Assembly: GCF_900115685.1 (NCBI RefSeq)
Contig: NZ_FOXJ01000001.1
Location: 1,769,796 to 1,833,795 of the forward strand
DNA length: 64,000 bases
Source: Variovorax sp. 770b2
GTDB lineage: Bacteria; Pseudomonadota; Gammaproteobacteria; Burkholderiales; Burkholderiaceae_C
Direction: 5' to 3'
Shown: in pieces, positions 54,385 to 64,000 of the stretch
Layout: each line of letters starts with the position of its first letter
Position numbering within the stretch: position 1 is the first letter of the stretch
Notes under the pieces: generated by a model
What the model saw: only the letters and a program-made list of their open reading frames with translations
What the model was told of the DNA's origin: nothing
The model's database searches: none
Program-made: the position numbers and the translations under genes

Positions 54385-56181
54385 TCAAGGCGCACTGTTC
54401 TGCAGTTGCGTCTTGCTGGCGTCCAGCACGATCTTGCGTGGCCAGTTGGGCCACGTCACGCCCAGGCCCGAATGGTTCGGATCGCCATTGCGCGCGAACG
54501 CAGACAGGCTGCCCACCATCGCATCCGAGAGCGCCTCGCGCCCCGGCCGGTTCGCTTCGCCGAAGGAGAACGAGAAGATGCTGGTGCCGAAGTTGTGGAA
54601 CATGAACGCCGTGTCCAGCCCGTGCGTGGCGCCGTAGACGGTGTTGAACGGTGCCACCTGCTGGCTCCAGTCGAAGCGGTAGTACCAGGTCCTGGTCGGC
54701 AGGTACTTGGCCACCGAGTCGATCTGCGCGGGCAGGCCATTGAGGAAGATCGCGTTGGTGGCGAAGTCCGACGCCGCCTTCCAGCCGTTCAGCGGCTTGT
54801 CTACCGGCAGGTAGGGCGCGTTGATCAGGTCGGCCTCGGTGAGCGTCACGGGTGCGTCGGGGTTGAAGTTGTACTGCAGGCCGAAGCGCTCGTAGTCGGT
54901 CGGCTTGAAGCCCAGGCCCTGCCCCGTGAAGGTGCCGAACAGGTTGGCGAACAGCGTGCCTTCGTCGCGCGTGTTGCCGATCAGCATCGGCACCTTGTTG
55001 AACCTGCCGGCATCGACCTCGGCGCGCGAGTTCACCGGCAGGATGGCGCCGTCCTCGATCGGCGCGGGCGCGTTGCCCAGTTGCGGGTTCGCGAGCACGA
55101 TGGTCAGCAGCCGGTCCGCCGGCAGGCCGCGCAGGTAGGCCGCGATCTGCGCATCGGTCTGGGAGGCCACCCAGGCGTTGGCCGAGGGGGTGTCGGTGGC
55201 CTTGCCCTCGGCGATGGCGATCGCGTTGAGCAGCGCCTTCGAATAGGTCTGCGCGGTGGCCCGCGTCGCGAAGGAAATGCCGCCGCTCAGCGGCACCGCC
55301 TTGTGCAGCAGTCCGGCCGACGCGCTCGACACGACCAGCCCCCAGGTGTTGACCGCGCCCGCCGACTGCCCCATGACCGTGACGTTGCCCGCATCGCCGC
55401 CGAAGGCGCCGATGTTGGCCTGGATGAACTTCAAGGCCTGCATCTGGTCGAGCAGCGCGAAGTTGCCCGAGTCGTTGCTCGCGTTGCCGGTCTTGAGCTG
55501 CGGCAGGTCGAGCCAGCCGAGCACGCCCAGGCGGTAGTTGATCGTCACGACGACGGCGTCGCCGCGCCTGGCGAGCTGGGCACCGTCGTAGCCCGGGTCG
55601 GCCGTGTAGCCCGAGATGTTGCTGCCGCCGTAGATGTAGACGATCACGGGCAGCTTGGCGGCATCGCCGGCCGGGCGCCAGATGTTGAGCGTGAGGCAGT
55701 CCTCATCGCCCACCGGCTTGCCGAAGCCCTCGCGGTTGCCCAGGCCGAACGGTGCGTCGCCGGGCGCGGGGCTGAAATAGCGTCCGCCCTGGGCACAGCT
55801 GCGGCCGAACTGGCTCGCGGCGCGCACGCCCTGCCAGGACTCGGGATCGGCGGGCGGCGCCCAGCGCAGGGTGCCGACCGGCGCCTTGGCGAACGGAACG
55901 CCCTTCCAGAACAAGGTGCCGGTGCCGGCGCTGTCGTCCACGCCTTCGATCTTGCCGGCGGTGGTCTGGCGCACCATGGGGCCGTCGGCCGGGGGCGCGG
56001 GTGGCGGTGCCGGCGGCGGTGGCGGCGCGGGAACGATCGGTGTGAAGGAGAAGCCCGAATCCGATCCGCCGCCGCAAGCCGAAAGCGCAATACAGGCCGT
56101 CACCGCCATGGCCCTCGCCACGGCCTTGGCCGCCGTTGGCCGGCTTGCGCCCTGGTTTTCCGTTGTCTCTGCTTTGTTCAT
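54385..56181 (-). CDS. Lipoprotein carboxylesterase (type B, alpha/beta hydrolase)
   Basis: A 598-residue protein. The signal has lipobox LSAC followed by GGGSDSG, so it is probably lipid-anchored; a Pro-rich linker (PAPPPPPAPPPAPP) follows. The type B carboxylesterase core begins VRQTTAGKIEGVDD and has VYIYGGSNISGY (oxyanion hole), nucleophile GQSAGAVNTWG, an acid-containing GNTRDEGTLF block and GATHGLD with the catalytic His. It would release acids from esters at the cell envelope. The ATG at 56181 is used. It diverges from an AraC regulator over 150 bases. Confidence 0.9.
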   Translation of the reverse strand: MNKAETTENQGASRPTAAKAVARAMAVTACIALSACGGGSDSGFSFTPIVPAPPPPPAPPPAPPADGPMVRQTTAGKIEGVDDSAGTGTLFWKGVPFAKAPVGTLRWAPPADPESWQGVRAASQFGRSCAQGGRYFSPAPGDAPFGLGNREGFGKPVGDEDCLTLNIWRPAGDAAKLPVIVYIYGGSNISGYTADPGYDGAQLARRGDAVVVTINYRLGVLGWLDLPQLKTGNASNDSGNFALLDQMQALKFIQANIGAFGGDAGNVTVMGQSAGAVNTWGLVVSSASAGLLHKAVPLSGGISFATRATAQTYSKALLNAIAIAEGKATDTPSANAWVASQTDAQIAAYLRGLPADRLLTIVLANPQLGNAPAPIEDGAILPVNSRAEVDAGRFNKVPMLIGNTRDEGTLFANLFGTFTGQGLGFKPTDYERFGLQYNFNPDAPVTLTEADLINAPYLPVDKPLNGWKAASDFATNAIFLNGLPAQIDSVAKYLPTRTWYYRFDWSQQVAPFNTVYGATHGLDTAFMFHNFGTSIFSFSFGEANRPGREALSDAMVGSLSAFARNGDPNHSGLGVTWPNWPRKIVLDASKTQLQNSAP

Positions 56182-56331
56182 TGTTTGTCTCCACACCGGG
56201 TTAATCGGAATTCCTGGATCGGTGCCCGGCAGCCATACTCCGGCCGGCCGAACCCGCCAGAAAATTCTAGGAACGGACCGCGCTTCCCCCGCTATCGCAA
56301 GCGAGCCAATTCAATGACTTCAGGAGCCTCC

Positions 56332-57420
56332 ATGCCGCATGCACAGCGCCGACCGCAACGCCGGCCGGGTTGCACACAGCAGCCGGAACTGCGGACCAGC
56401 TCGGCCGCCTGGCTCGAAGGCGTGCTCTCGATGTTCGAGGCCGAGGGGCTGGACGTGCCCTCGCTCTTGCGCGACGCGGGCTTCGACCCCGATTCGCTGC
56501 ACCGCCAGAACGCGCGCGTGCCGGTCGACGAAATCTCCGTGCTCTGGCAGCTCGCGGTGGCACGCGCCGGCAAGCCCACGCTGGGCCTGCACCGCGACCT
56601 GGCCGCCACGCACAGCAAGCTGGGCACGGTCGGCCACGCCATGGCCTGCAGCGCCGACCTGGACGCGGCGCTGACGCGGCTCACGCGCTACATGGCCGTG
56701 ATCTCCGACGCGACCGCCTTCTCGATGCAGCCCGAGGCGCGCGGCTGCTGGATGACGATGGAGCACACCGGCGGCAGCCTGCCGATTCCGCGCCAGCGCG
56801 TCGAATACGCGCTCCTGACCGTTCTCATGCAATGCCAGTGGCTCACGCGGCGCGACCTGCAGCCGATGGCGCTGGAATTCGTCTATCCCCCGCCGGCCGA
56901 CGACCGGCTGCACAGCGAGGCCTTCGGCTGCCCGATCCGCTACAACGCGCCCGTCAACCGCCTCTTGCTGTCGGCGGCCGACATGGCCATGCCGCTGCCC
57001 ACCTACCACCCCACGCTCGGCGAAATGCAGGAGCACCTGCTGGACGACCAGCTGAACCTGTTGGGCCAGACCACCACCAGCAGCCTGGTGTGCGCCGAGA
57101 TCGCGCGCCGCCTGCAGCAGGGCGAGCCGCGCCGGCAGGACGTGGCCGCGGGCCTGGGCCTCGCGGAGCGCACGCTGCAGCGGCGGCTGCAGGAGGAGTC
57201 GGTGTCGTTCCAGTCGCTGCTGGACCGCACCCGCCGCGAGCTCGCGCAGCAGTACCTGGCGGAAGACCGCCACACGCTCACCGACGTGGCGGACATGCTC
57301 GGCTTCGTCGACAGCAGCAATTTCTTCCGGGCCTGCAAGCGCTGGTTCGGCCTGCCGCCCGCGCAGTACCGCGCGCGGATCTGGGATACGGATACGAACA
57401 CGCCGGCGCTGGCCCACTGA
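56332..57420 (+). CDS. AraC-family regulator with arabinose-binding-like N-terminal domain
   Basis: A 362-residue regulator. The N-terminal half (about 25-210; SMFEAEGLDVPSLLRDAGFD, MPLPTYHPTL) is of the type found in OruR/FadR-like AraC proteins. The C-terminal double helix-turn-helix includes RRQDVAAGLGLAERTLQRRL and LTDVADMLGFVDSSNFFRACKRW. The ATG at 56332 has AGGAG five bases upstream. It faces the esterase gene, its most likely target. Confidence 0.92.
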   Translation: MPHAQRRPQRRPGCTQQPELRTSSAAWLEGVLSMFEAEGLDVPSLLRDAGFDPDSLHRQNARVPVDEISVLWQLAVARAGKPTLGLHRDLAATHSKLGTVGHAMACSADLDAALTRLTRYMAVISDATAFSMQPEARGCWMTMEHTGGSLPIPRQRVEYALLTVLMQCQWLTRRDLQPMALEFVYPPPADDRLHSEAFGCPIRYNAPVNRLLLSAADMAMPLPTYHPTLGEMQEHLLDDQLNLLGQTTTSSLVCAEIARRLQQGEPRRQDVAAGLGLAERTLQRRLQEESVSFQSLLDRTRRELAQQYLAEDRHTLTDVADMLGFVDSSNFFRACKRWFGLPPAQYRARIWDTDTNTPALAH

Positions 57421-57483
57421 GCCGCGTCGGGCGCCGATGGCCCGCGCGGCAAGGGGTTACGCCCGGTGCCGGACAATCCGGCC

Positions 57484-58965
57484 ATGAGCCTGCTTGCTGA
57501 AGACACGGACGTCGCGGACCTGGGATTGCGCTGGAAACCCGGTTTCGCGGCGCTGGGACCCGCCTTTCTCACCCACCTGCGACCGACACCCCTGGCCGAT
57601 CCTTACTGGGTAGGCCACAGCGAGGCGGTGGCGCGCGAACTGGGGTTGCCGGCCGATTGGCGGCAATCGGACACCACGCTCGCGGCGCTGACCGGCAGCC
57701 TGCCGGTCGCCGGCACAAATCCTTTTGCCACCGTTTACAGCGGGCACCAGTTCGGCGTGTGGGCCGGCCAGCTCGGCGACGGGCGGGCGATCATGCTGGG
57801 CGAAACCGAGGGCGGGCTGGAGGTGCAACTCAAGGGCGCGGGCCGCACGCCCTACTCGCGCGGCGGCGACGGCCGCGCGGTGCTGCGCTCCAGCATCCGC
57901 GAATTCCTCTGCAGCGAGGCCATGCACGGCCTGGGCATCCCGACCACCCGCGCGCTCAGCGTGACCGGCTCCGACGCCCGCGTGTTCCGCGAAGAGCCCG
58001 AGAGCGCGGCCGTCGTGGCCCGCGTGGCGCCCAGCTTCATCCGCTTCGGCCACTTCGAGCACTTCGCGGCCAACCAGCGCGAAGACGAACTGCGCGCCCT
58101 GGCCGACTACGTCATCGACCGCTACTACCCGGCCTGCCGCACCACCGAGCGGTTCAACGGCAACGCCTACGCCGCGTTCCTCGAAGCTGTGAGCGAGCGC
58201 ACCGCCACCCTGCTCGCCCAATGGCAGGCCGTGGGCTTCTGCCACGGGGTGATGAACACCGACAACATGAGCATCCTGGGGCTCACCATCGACTACGGGC
58301 CGTTCCAGTTCCTGGACGGATTCGATCCGCGGCACATCTGCAACCACAGCGACACCAACGGCCGCTACGCCTTCAACCAGCAGCCCAACGTGGCGTACTG
58401 GAATCTCTTTTGCCTCGCGCAGGCGCTGCTGCCGCTGATCGGCGACCAGGAAGTCGCCGTGGCCGCGCTGGAGTCGTACAAGACGGCGTTCCCGAACGCC
58501 TTCGAGGCCCGCATGCGCGCCAAGCTCGGCCTCGCGGATGCGGCCGAAAGCGATCGCGCGCTGATCGAAGGCGCGCTCAAGCTCCTGGCCGCCGGCAAGG
58601 TCGACTACACGATCTTCTGGCGCCGCCTCTCGCAGTACATGGCCGATGGCAATGTCGAACCGGTGCGCGACCTGTTCCTGGACCGTGCGGGCTTCGACGC
58701 CTGGCTGCTATCGTTTTCAGAGCGCCATGCGCAGTCGGTGCGCTCAGAGGCCGCCGGTTTGATGCGCCAATCCAATCCCAAGTACGTGCTGCGGAACCAC
58801 CTGGGCCAGCAAGCCATCGAAACGGCTGCGCAAAAAGACTTCTCGGGTGTGGCAACCTTGCTCACGCTGCTCCAAACCCCATTTGAAGAACACCCCGGTG
58901 CCGACGCGTATGCCGGCTTCCCGCCCGACTGGGCCTCCACGATTGAAATCAGCTGCTCATCATGA
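57484..58965 (+). CDS. selO: Protein adenylyltransferase SelO (YdiU family)
   Basis: A 493-residue pseudokinase-fold enzyme that AMPylates protein hydroxyl groups. Family blocks are [43 protein letters not shown] and the metal-binding [21 protein letters not shown]. It ends EISCSS, keeping the C-terminal Cys (Sec in some eukaryotes). A GTG at 57466 with AAGGGG upstream is an alternative start adding six residues. Its stop overlaps the msrB start, and SelO-redox links make that pairing sensible. Confidence 0.95.
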   Translation: MSLLAEDTDVADLGLRWKPGFAALGPAFLTHLRPTPLADPYWVGHSEAVARELGLPADWRQSDTTLAALTGSLPVAGTNPFATVYSGHQFGVWAGQLGDGRAIMLGETEGGLEVQLKGAGRTPYSRGGDGRAVLRSSIREFLCSEAMHGLGIPTTRALSVTGSDARVFREEPESAAVVARVAPSFIRFGHFEHFAANQREDELRALADYVIDRYYPACRTTERFNGNAYAAFLEAVSERTATLLAQWQAVGFCHGVMNTDNMSILGLTIDYGPFQFLDGFDPRHICNHSDTNGRYAFNQQPNVAYWNLFCLAQALLPLIGDQEVAVAALESYKTAFPNAFEARMRAKLGLADAAESDRALIEGALKLLAAGKVDYTIFWRRLSQYMADGNVEPVRDLFLDRAGFDAWLLSFSERHAQSVRSEAAGLMRQSNPKYVLRNHLGQQAIETAAQKDFSGVATLLTLLQTPFEEHPGADAYAGFPPDWASTIEISCSS

Positions 58966-59372
58966 CCACTCCTGTTGAAAAAACCGACGCCGAATGGAAA
59001 GCCGTGCTCGCTGAAAAAGGCGCCGAACCCGCGGCCTTCGAGGTGACCCGCCACGCCGCCACCGAACGCCCCTTCACCGGCAAGTACGAAGCCCATTGGG
59101 ACGACGGCACCTACCACTGCGTGTGCTGCGGCGCGAAGCTGTTCGAGTCGGGCACCAAGTTCGACGCCGGCTGCGGCTGGCCCAGCTTCTCGGAAGAAGC
59201 GGTGCCCGGCGCCATCAGGAACATCGTCGACCGCTCGCACGGCATGGTGCGCACCGAGAATGTCTGCGCCAATTGCGGCGCCCACCTGGGGCACGTGTTC
59301 CCCGACGGTCCTACCGAAACGGGCCTGCGCTACTGCATGAACTCGGCGTCGCTCGACTTCCAGAAAAAATGA
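58962..59372 (+). CDS. msrB: Peptide-methionine (R)-S-oxide reductase MsrB
   Basis: A 136-residue enzyme that repairs methionine-R-sulfoxide in proteins. Two zinc-binding CxxC pairs (in CVCCGAKLF and [10 protein letters not shown]) and the catalytic Cys in RYCMNSASL are present, along with GWPSFSE. The start overlaps selO as ATGA and the end overlaps yciB by four bases, so it is part of one operon. Confidence 0.97.
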   Translation: MTTPVEKTDAEWKAVLAEKGAEPAAFEVTRHAATERPFTGKYEAHWDDGTYHCVCCGAKLFESGTKFDAGCGWPSFSEEAVPGAIRNIVDRSHGMVRTENVCANCGAHLGHVFPDGPTETGLRYCMNSASLDFQKK

Positions 59373-59908
59373 AACTGATCCTCGACTTCTTCCCGATCCT
59401 GCTGTTCTTCGGCGCCTACAAGCTCGGCGACATCTACACCGCCACTGGCGTGCTCATGGCCGCCACCGTGGTGCAGATGGCCATCATCTATGCGATGGAG
59501 CGCAAGCTGCAGGCGATGCAGAAGGCCACGCTGGTGCTGATCCTCTTGTTCGGCACGCTCACGCTGGTGCTGCACGACGACCGCTTCATCAAGTGGAAGC
59601 CCACCGTGCTCTACGGCGCGATGGCCATCGCACTGGCCGTGGCGCTCTGGGCGCTGAAGAAGAACTTCCTGAAGATGCTGCTGGGCTCGCAGCTGGAGCT
59701 GCCCGACCGCATCTGGGGCCGCCTGAACGTGGCGTGGATCGGCTACTGCCTCTTCATGGCGCTCATCAACGGCTACGTGGCGGCGTACTTCACGACCGAG
59801 GCCTGGGTCAACTTCAAGCTCTGGGGCTATGTGTTCCCGATCGTCTTCCTGGTGGCGCAGGGCCTGTACATCGCGCCGCACCTGAAAGAAGACAAGCCGA
59901 CCGCATGA
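59369..59908 (+). CDS. yciB: Inner-membrane septation-associated protein YciB (IspZ)
   Basis: A 179-residue protein with five to six membrane helices. It begins [19 protein letters not shown], a diagnostic start, and has the loop [14 protein letters not shown] and the segment [24 protein letters not shown]. Members affect cell-envelope synthesis and septation. Its ends overlap msrB and bolA, indicating coupled translation. Confidence 0.95.
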   Translation: MKLILDFFPILLFFGAYKLGDIYTATGVLMAATVVQMAIIYAMERKLQAMQKATLVLILLFGTLTLVLHDDRFIKWKPTVLYGAMAIALAVALWALKKNFLKMLLGSQLELPDRIWGRLNVAWIGYCLFMALINGYVAAYFTTEAWVNFKLWGYVFPIVFLVAQGLYIAPHLKEDKPTA

Positions 59909-60186
59909 CCACCCGCACGACCATTCCCCTGCCGACCGTGGCCGCGCTCGAGGCGGCGCTGCGCGAAGCACTGGCCCCCACGCAGCTCGAGGTGATCGAC
60001 GAAAGCGCGGCGCACGCAGGCCATTCAGGCGCCAATGCAGAGGGCTACGGCACCCATTTCCGGGTCCGCATCGCCTCCCCGAAGTTCGACGGGAAGCCCC
60101 GCGTGGCGCGGCATCGGCTTGTGTATGATGCCCTCCAGGTTTTTATCGCACAGGGTCTGCACGCCATCGCCATCGAGGTGCTCTGA
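59905..60186 (+). CDS. bolA: BolA-family protein
   Basis: A 93-residue class II KH-like fold protein. The stretch [20 protein letters not shown] followed by [28 protein letters not shown] is typical, including the His used with monothiol glutaredoxin in iron-sulfur trafficking. It overlaps yciB by four bases. The 149 bases after it (60187-60335) hold no gene I can support. Confidence 0.94.
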   Translation: MTTRTTIPLPTVAALEAALREALAPTQLEVIDESAAHAGHSGANAEGYGTHFRVRIASPKFDGKPRVARHRLVYDALQVFIAQGLHAIAIEVL

Positions 60187-60335
60187 GTCGTCCGTACTGT
60201 TGCATGGGGTTGCACACGGCCTTCGCCGCAATGCCCCGGCCGTCGTTCCTCTCCCCCTTTTGTCCGCCTCTCTCCGCTTTCCTTCACGCGCCTTTTCCTA
60301 CACGCGCATTTCCTCTCCAGCCTGATATTCATTTC

Positions 60336-61121
60336 ATGAAAAAACACATCTTGCAGGCCGTAGCGGCCGCAGCGCTGATCGGTGCCATTCCCATGGCGGC
60401 TCTGGCGCAGAACGCAGCCATCGTGAACGGCAAGCCGGTGCCCAAGGCCCGCATGGACGTCCTGGCCCAGCAACTGGCCGCCGCAGGCCGCCCGGTGACG
60501 CCCGAGATGCAAAGCCAGCTGCGCGAAGAAATCGTGGCCCGCGAAGTGTTCATGCAGGAAGCGCAAAAGCAAGGCCTGGACGCCAGCGACGACTACAAGA
60601 ACCAGCTCGAGCTCGCCCGCCAGGCCATCCTGATCCGCGCGCTCTTCGACAACTACCGCAAGACCAACCCGATCTCCGACGCCGACGTGAAGGCCGAGTA
60701 CGACAAGTTCGTCGCGGCCAACGGCGGCAAGGAATACAAGGCCCGCCACATCCTGGTGGAGACCGAGGACCAGGCCAAGAAGATCCTGGCCGACCTGAAG
60801 AAGGGCGGCAAGTTCGAAGACATCGCCAAGAAGCAGAGCAAGGACCCGGGATCGGGCGCCAACGGCGGCGACCTCGACTGGGCCAACCCTGCGAACTTCG
60901 TGCCCGAATTCTCGGAAGCGATGATCAAGCTCAAGAAGGGCGAGACCACCCCGGCGCCCATCAAGACGCAGTTCGGCTATCACATCATCCGCGTGGATGA
61001 CATCCGTCAGGCGCAACTGCCGAAGCTGGAAGAAGTGAAGCCGCAGGTCACGCAGCAGCTGCAGCAACAGCGCCTGCAGAAGTACCAAGAGGAACTGCGC
61101 GCGAAGGCCAAGGTCGAGTAA
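60336..61121 (+). CDS. Periplasmic parvulin-type peptidyl-prolyl isomerase
   Basis: A 261-residue exported foldase. The signal peptide ends AALAQ. A SurA/PrsA-like helical N-terminal chaperone region (about 30-125) is followed by one PpiC rotamase domain (about 130-225: YKARHILVETEDQAKKIL, GGDLDWANPANFVPEFSEA, TQFGYHIIRVDD) and a Gln-rich helical tail. It helps fold outer-membrane proteins. A strong terminator follows. Confidence 0.93.
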   Translation: MKKHILQAVAAAALIGAIPMAALAQNAAIVNGKPVPKARMDVLAQQLAAAGRPVTPEMQSQLREEIVAREVFMQEAQKQGLDASDDYKNQLELARQAILIRALFDNYRKTNPISDADVKAEYDKFVAANGGKEYKARHILVETEDQAKKILADLKKGGKFEDIAKKQSKDPGSGANGGDLDWANPANFVPEFSEAMIKLKKGETTPAPIKTQFGYHIIRVDDIRQAQLPKLEEVKPQVTQQLQQQRLQKYQEELRAKAKVE

Positions 61122-61137
61122 GTCGATCCAGCCAAAG

Positions 61138-61163
61138 AAAAAGCGGCCCGTGGGCCGCTTTTT
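61138..61163. terminator. Bidirectional intrinsic terminator after the parvulin gene
   Basis: A 12-base stem AAAAAGCGGCCC / GGGCCGCTTTTT with a 2-base nominal loop gives A- and T-tracts on both sides. It lies between convergent genes and can stop both the parvulin transcript and the purL-side transcript. Confidence 0.9.
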
Positions 61164-61184
61164 CATGGGCGTCTTTTCTCTTTT

Positions 61185-61496
61185 CTAGATGGCCCAGGTG
61201 CCGAAGTTGTCGCCCGGCCCGTCCAGCGCCGTGAACGCCTGCCACGCTTTGTCGGCATCGGCGCCCTGCACCGCCCGGCCCAGCGCGTCGAGGGTGAGGT
61301 AGATCTTTTTCGAGGCGCCGAAGTGCGCGGCGTTGAGCACTTCGAGCTGCGGGATCAGCATCTGCAGGATCTGCATTCGCGCCAGCGAAGCGGCGGCCGC
61401 GTCCTCGCGCCATGCGAGCAGCAGCCGGCGGATCAGGTCCTCGATGCGCGCCGCCTCCAGCACGTGCTGGCTTCGCGGGTGATCGAGGTCCAGCAT
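61185..61496 (-). CDS. Small conserved hypothetical protein downstream of purL
   Basis: The ATG at 61496 gives 103 residues (MLDLDHPRSQHVLEAARIED to NFGTWAI), 7 bases after the purL stop, so it is probably co-transcribed. It is soluble, helical in the first 80 residues (LARMQILQMLIPQLEVLNAA) and has no Cys or signal. I do not recognise a family; coding is supported by codon use and tight spacing. Confidence 0.7.
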   Translation of the reverse strand: MLDLDHPRSQHVLEAARIEDLIRRLLLAWREDAAAASLARMQILQMLIPQLEVLNAAHFGASKKIYLTLDALGRAVQGADADKAWQAFTALDGPGDNFGTWAI

Positions 61497-61503
61497 GCGC
61501 CGG

Positions 61504-64000
61504 TCAGCCCACCCAGCGGCGCGCATTGCGCCAGATCTGCATCCAGGGGCTCAGTTCGCTCCGGTCGCCCGGCGTCCAGCTCATCTGGATGTTGCGGAAC
61601 ACGCGTTCCGGGTGCGGCATCACGGCCGTGAAGCGGCCGTCCGGCGTGGTCACCGACGTGAGGCCACCGGCGCTGCCGTTCGGGTTGAACGGGTACTGCT
61701 CGGTCGCGTTGCCGTGGTTGTCCACGAAGCGCATCGCCGCGATGGTCTTGGCCGCGTCGCCGCGGTGCTTGAAGTTCGCATAGCCCTCGCCGTGCGCCAC
61801 CGCGATCGGCAGGCGCGTGCCCGTCATGCCCGAGAAGAAGATGCTCGGCGATTCGAGCACCTCGACCATCGACAGGCGGGCCTCGAAGCGCTCGCTCTGG
61901 TTGGTGGTGAAGCGCGGCCAGGCTTCGGCGCCGGGAATGATGTCGGCCAGCTCGGCGAACATCTGGCAGCCGTTGCATACGCCCAGGCCGAAGGTGTCTT
62001 CGCGGCCGAAGAAGGCCTTGAACTGCTCGGCCAGCTTCGGGTTGAAGGTGATGCTGCGCGCCCAGCCGATGCCCGCGCCCAGCGTGTCGCCGTAGCTGAA
62101 GCCGCCGCAGGCGACCACGCCCTTGAAATTGGCAAGGTCCGCCCTGCCCGTCTGCAGGTCGGTCATGTGAACGTCGTAGGCCTGGAAGCCCGCTTCGGTG
62201 AACGCATAAGCCATCTCGACATGCGAGTTGACGCCTTGCTCCCGCAGGATCGCCACCTTCGGGCGCGGCTGCAGAATGGCGGGCGCCGCGGGCTGCGCGT
62301 TCGGCAGGAACACATGCATGCCCGGGTCCGAAGGCTCGCCGGCCGCGGCGTGCTCGGCATCGGCGCAGGCCGGGTTGTCGCGCTCGCGGGCGATCTTCCA
62401 GCTGACCGAGTCCCACACCTGATGCAGGTCGTGCAGCGACGCGCTGAACACCGACTTGGCATCGCGCCAGACTTCCAGCTTGCCCTTGCCCGCATCCATC
62501 GCCGAGCTGACAGGCCGCGTCTTGCCGACGAAATGGCTGTGGGCGCTGAGGCCGTGGGCGCGCAGCACCTGCATCACGTCGTTGCGCTCGGCGGTGCGCA
62601 CCTGCAGCACCATGCCGAGCTCTTCGTTGAACAGCGCCTTGAGCGTGAGCTCTTCGCGCCGCGCGCTGACCTGCTGCGCCCAGTTCTTGGCGTCGCCGGT
62701 TTCCATGCGGCTGTCGGAAATGCCGTCGCCTTCGGTGACCAGCATGTCGACGTTGAGCGCCACGCCGACGTGGCCGGCAAAGGCCATTTCGCAGGCGGTG
62801 GCGAACAGGCCGCCGTCGCTGCGGTCGTGCATTGCGAGGATCTTGCCGTCGGCGCGGAGGGCATTCACGGCATTCACCAGCGCCACGAGCTGCGCCGGGT
62901 CGTCCAGGTCAGGCACCGTGTCCCCGCTCTGGCCGAGCGTCTGCGAGAGGATGCTGCCGGCCATGCGGTGCTGGCCACGGCCCAGGTCGATCAACACCAG
63001 CGTGGTGTCGGCCTCTTGCGCATCGAGCTGCGGCGTGAGCGTGCCGCGCACATCGGCGAGCGAGGCGAAGGCGGTGACGATCAGGCTGACGGGCGAGGTG
63101 ACCTTCTTGGCTTCATCGCCATCTTTCCACTGCGTGCGCATCGACAGCGAATCCTTGCCTACCGGAATCGACACGCCCAGCGCCGGGCACAGTTCCAGGC
63201 CCACGGCCTTGACGGTCTCGTACAGCGCGGCGTCTTCGCCGGGCTCGCCACAAGCGGCCATCCAGTTGGCCGAGAGCTTGACGCGCGAGAGTTCGATCGG
63301 CGCGGCCAGCAGGTTGGTGATGGCCTCGGCCACGGCCATGCGGCCCGAGGCCGGCGCGTCCAGCGCGGCCAGCGGCGTGCGCTCGCCCATGCTCATGGCC
63401 TCGCCGGCGAAGCCCTTGTAGTCGGCCAGCGTCACGGCGCAATCAGCGACTGGCACCTGCCACGGGCCGACCATCTGGTCGCGGTGGCTCATGCCGCCCA
63501 CGGTGCGGTCGCCGATGGTGATGAGGAAGCGCTTGGAGGCCACGGTCGGGTGCGCGAGCACGTCGATGGCTGCCTTCTGCAGATCGACGCCCGTGAGGTC
63601 GAGCGGCTTGAAAGTGCGCGCGACGGTCTTCACGTCGCGGTGCATCTTGGGCGGCTTGCCCAGCAGCACGTCCATCGGCATGTCGACGGGCTGCACGGCC
63701 GCGCCTTCGTCGGCCACCAGCAACTGGCGTTCTTCGGTCGCCACGCCGACCACCGAGAACGGGCAGCGCTCGCGCTCGCAGAAGGCCTTGAACTGTTCGA
63801 GCGATGCCGGCGCGATGGCCAGCACGTAGCGCTCCTGGCTTTCGTTGCACCAGATTTCCTTGGGCGCCATGCCCGACTCTTCCAGCGGCACCGCGCGCAG
63901 GTCGAAGCGCGCGCCGCGGCCGGCGTCGTTGGTCAGCTCGGGGAAGGCGTTGCTCAGGCCGCCCGCGCCCACATCGTGGATCGCCAGGATCGGGTTGGCC
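61504..64000 (-). CDS. purL: Phosphoribosylformylglycinamidine synthase PurL, 5' end outside the window
   Basis: Large single-chain PurL for the fourth step of de novo purine synthesis (FGAR plus glutamine and ATP to FGAM). The visible 831 residues begin in AIHDVGAGGLSNAFPEL and cover the second half of the synthetase and the C-terminal glutaminase domain. The latter has VCNGCQMFAEL with the nucleophile Cys and MPHPERVFRNIQ with the catalytic His. The full protein should be about 1300-1350 residues, so about 500 are missing at the right edge. Confidence 0.97.
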   Translation of the reverse strand, partial: ANPILAIHDVGAGGLSNAFPELTNDAGRGARFDLRAVPLEESGMAPKEIWCNESQERYVLAIAPASLEQFKAFCERERCPFSVVGVATEERQLLVADEGAAVQPVDMPMDVLLGKPPKMHRDVKTVARTFKPLDLTGVDLQKAAIDVLAHPTVASKRFLITIGDRTVGGMSHRDQMVGPWQVPVADCAVTLADYKGFAGEAMSMGERTPLAALDAPASGRMAVAEAITNLLAAPIELSRVKLSANWMAACGEPGEDAALYETVKAVGLELCPALGVSIPVGKDSLSMRTQWKDGDEAKKVTSPVSLIVTAFASLADVRGTLTPQLDAQEADTTLVLIDLGRGQHRMAGSILSQTLGQSGDTVPDLDDPAQLVALVNAVNALRADGKILAMHDRSDGGLFATACEMAFAGHVGVALNVDMLVTEGDGISDSRMETGDAKNWAQQVSARREELTLKALFNEELGMVLQVRTAERNDVMQVLRAHGLSAHSHFVGKTRPVSSAMDAGKGKLEVWRDAKSVFSASLHDLHQVWDSVSWKIARERDNPACADAEHAAAGEPSDPGMHVFLPNAQPAAPAILQPRPKVAILREQGVNSHVEMAYAFTEAGFQAYDVHMTDLQTGRADLANFKGVVACGGFSYGDTLGAGIGWARSITFNPKLAEQFKAFFGREDTFGLGVCNGCQMFAELADIIPGAEAWPRFTTNQSERFEARLSMVEVLESPSIFFSGMTGTRLPIAVAHGEGYANFKHRGDAAKTIAAMRFVDNHGNATEQYPFNPNGSAGGLTSVTTPDGRFTAVMPHPERVFRNIQMSWTPGDRSELSPWMQIWRNARRWVG

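Overview
The window is a GC-rich proteobacterial chromosome segment. Its housekeeping genes (purL, ppiC, bolA, yciB, msrB, selO), the liv-type transporters set among fatty-acid genes, and the gene order point to a betaproteobacterium of the order Burkholderiales, most likely Comamonadaceae close to Variovorax. That placement is inference from gene content, not a database match. I see no tRNA, rRNA, CRISPR array or insertion sequence.

Region 1 (1-26180) is a type III secretion system (T3SS). One long minus-strand operon runs sctV, sctS, sctC, sctD, a 67-residue small protein, sctI, sctJ, sctK, sctL, sctN, sctO, sctT, sctU. It ends in a giant gene that leaves the window at base 1. sctQ and sctR diverge from sctV on the plus strand across a 299-base regulatory gap. 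All core export-gate, ring, ATPase and sorting-platform genes are present. Translocators, chaperones and a dedicated regulator are not in the window. The giant gene encodes at least 4013 residues. It carries an N-terminal coiled coil, LysM-like segments, an Asn/Ala repeat, an HExxH motif and, near its C-terminal end, an intact Asp/Glu-racemase-like domain flanked by two D-glutamate-cyclase-like (DUF4392-like) domains. This is the main candidate for a new system: a T3SS-linked protein that may act on D-glutamate or a related D-amino acid. The SctU of this system lacks the NPTH autocleavage motif.

Region 2 (26107-30510) is a set of small units: an FMN azoreductase whose 3' end runs into sctR, a divergent LysR regulator, a TetR regulator with a clear operator and promoter facing an NmrA-like oxidoreductase and a DUF1772 membrane protein, and a lone fimbrial-subunit-like secreted protein.

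Region 3 (30533-54151) is entirely minus strand and mostly concerns acyl-CoA metabolism. It encodes an acyl-CoA synthetase, two acyl-CoA dehydrogenases (one AidB-like), a thiolase, a FadJ-like multifunctional enzyme, a thioesterase, two short-chain dehydrogenases, a CurA-like reductase, a GST, an M20 peptidase, a DUF2252 protein and a complete liv-type ABC importer with two tandem substrate-binding proteins. Together they suggest uptake, CoA activation and beta-oxidation of a carboxylic acid.

Region 4 (54385-57420) holds a lipoprotein carboxylesterase divergent from an AraC regulator. Region 5 (57466-64000) is a conserved housekeeping block: selO, msrB, yciB, bolA, ppiC with a strong terminator, then a small hypothetical gene and purL on the opposite strand, cut by the right edge.
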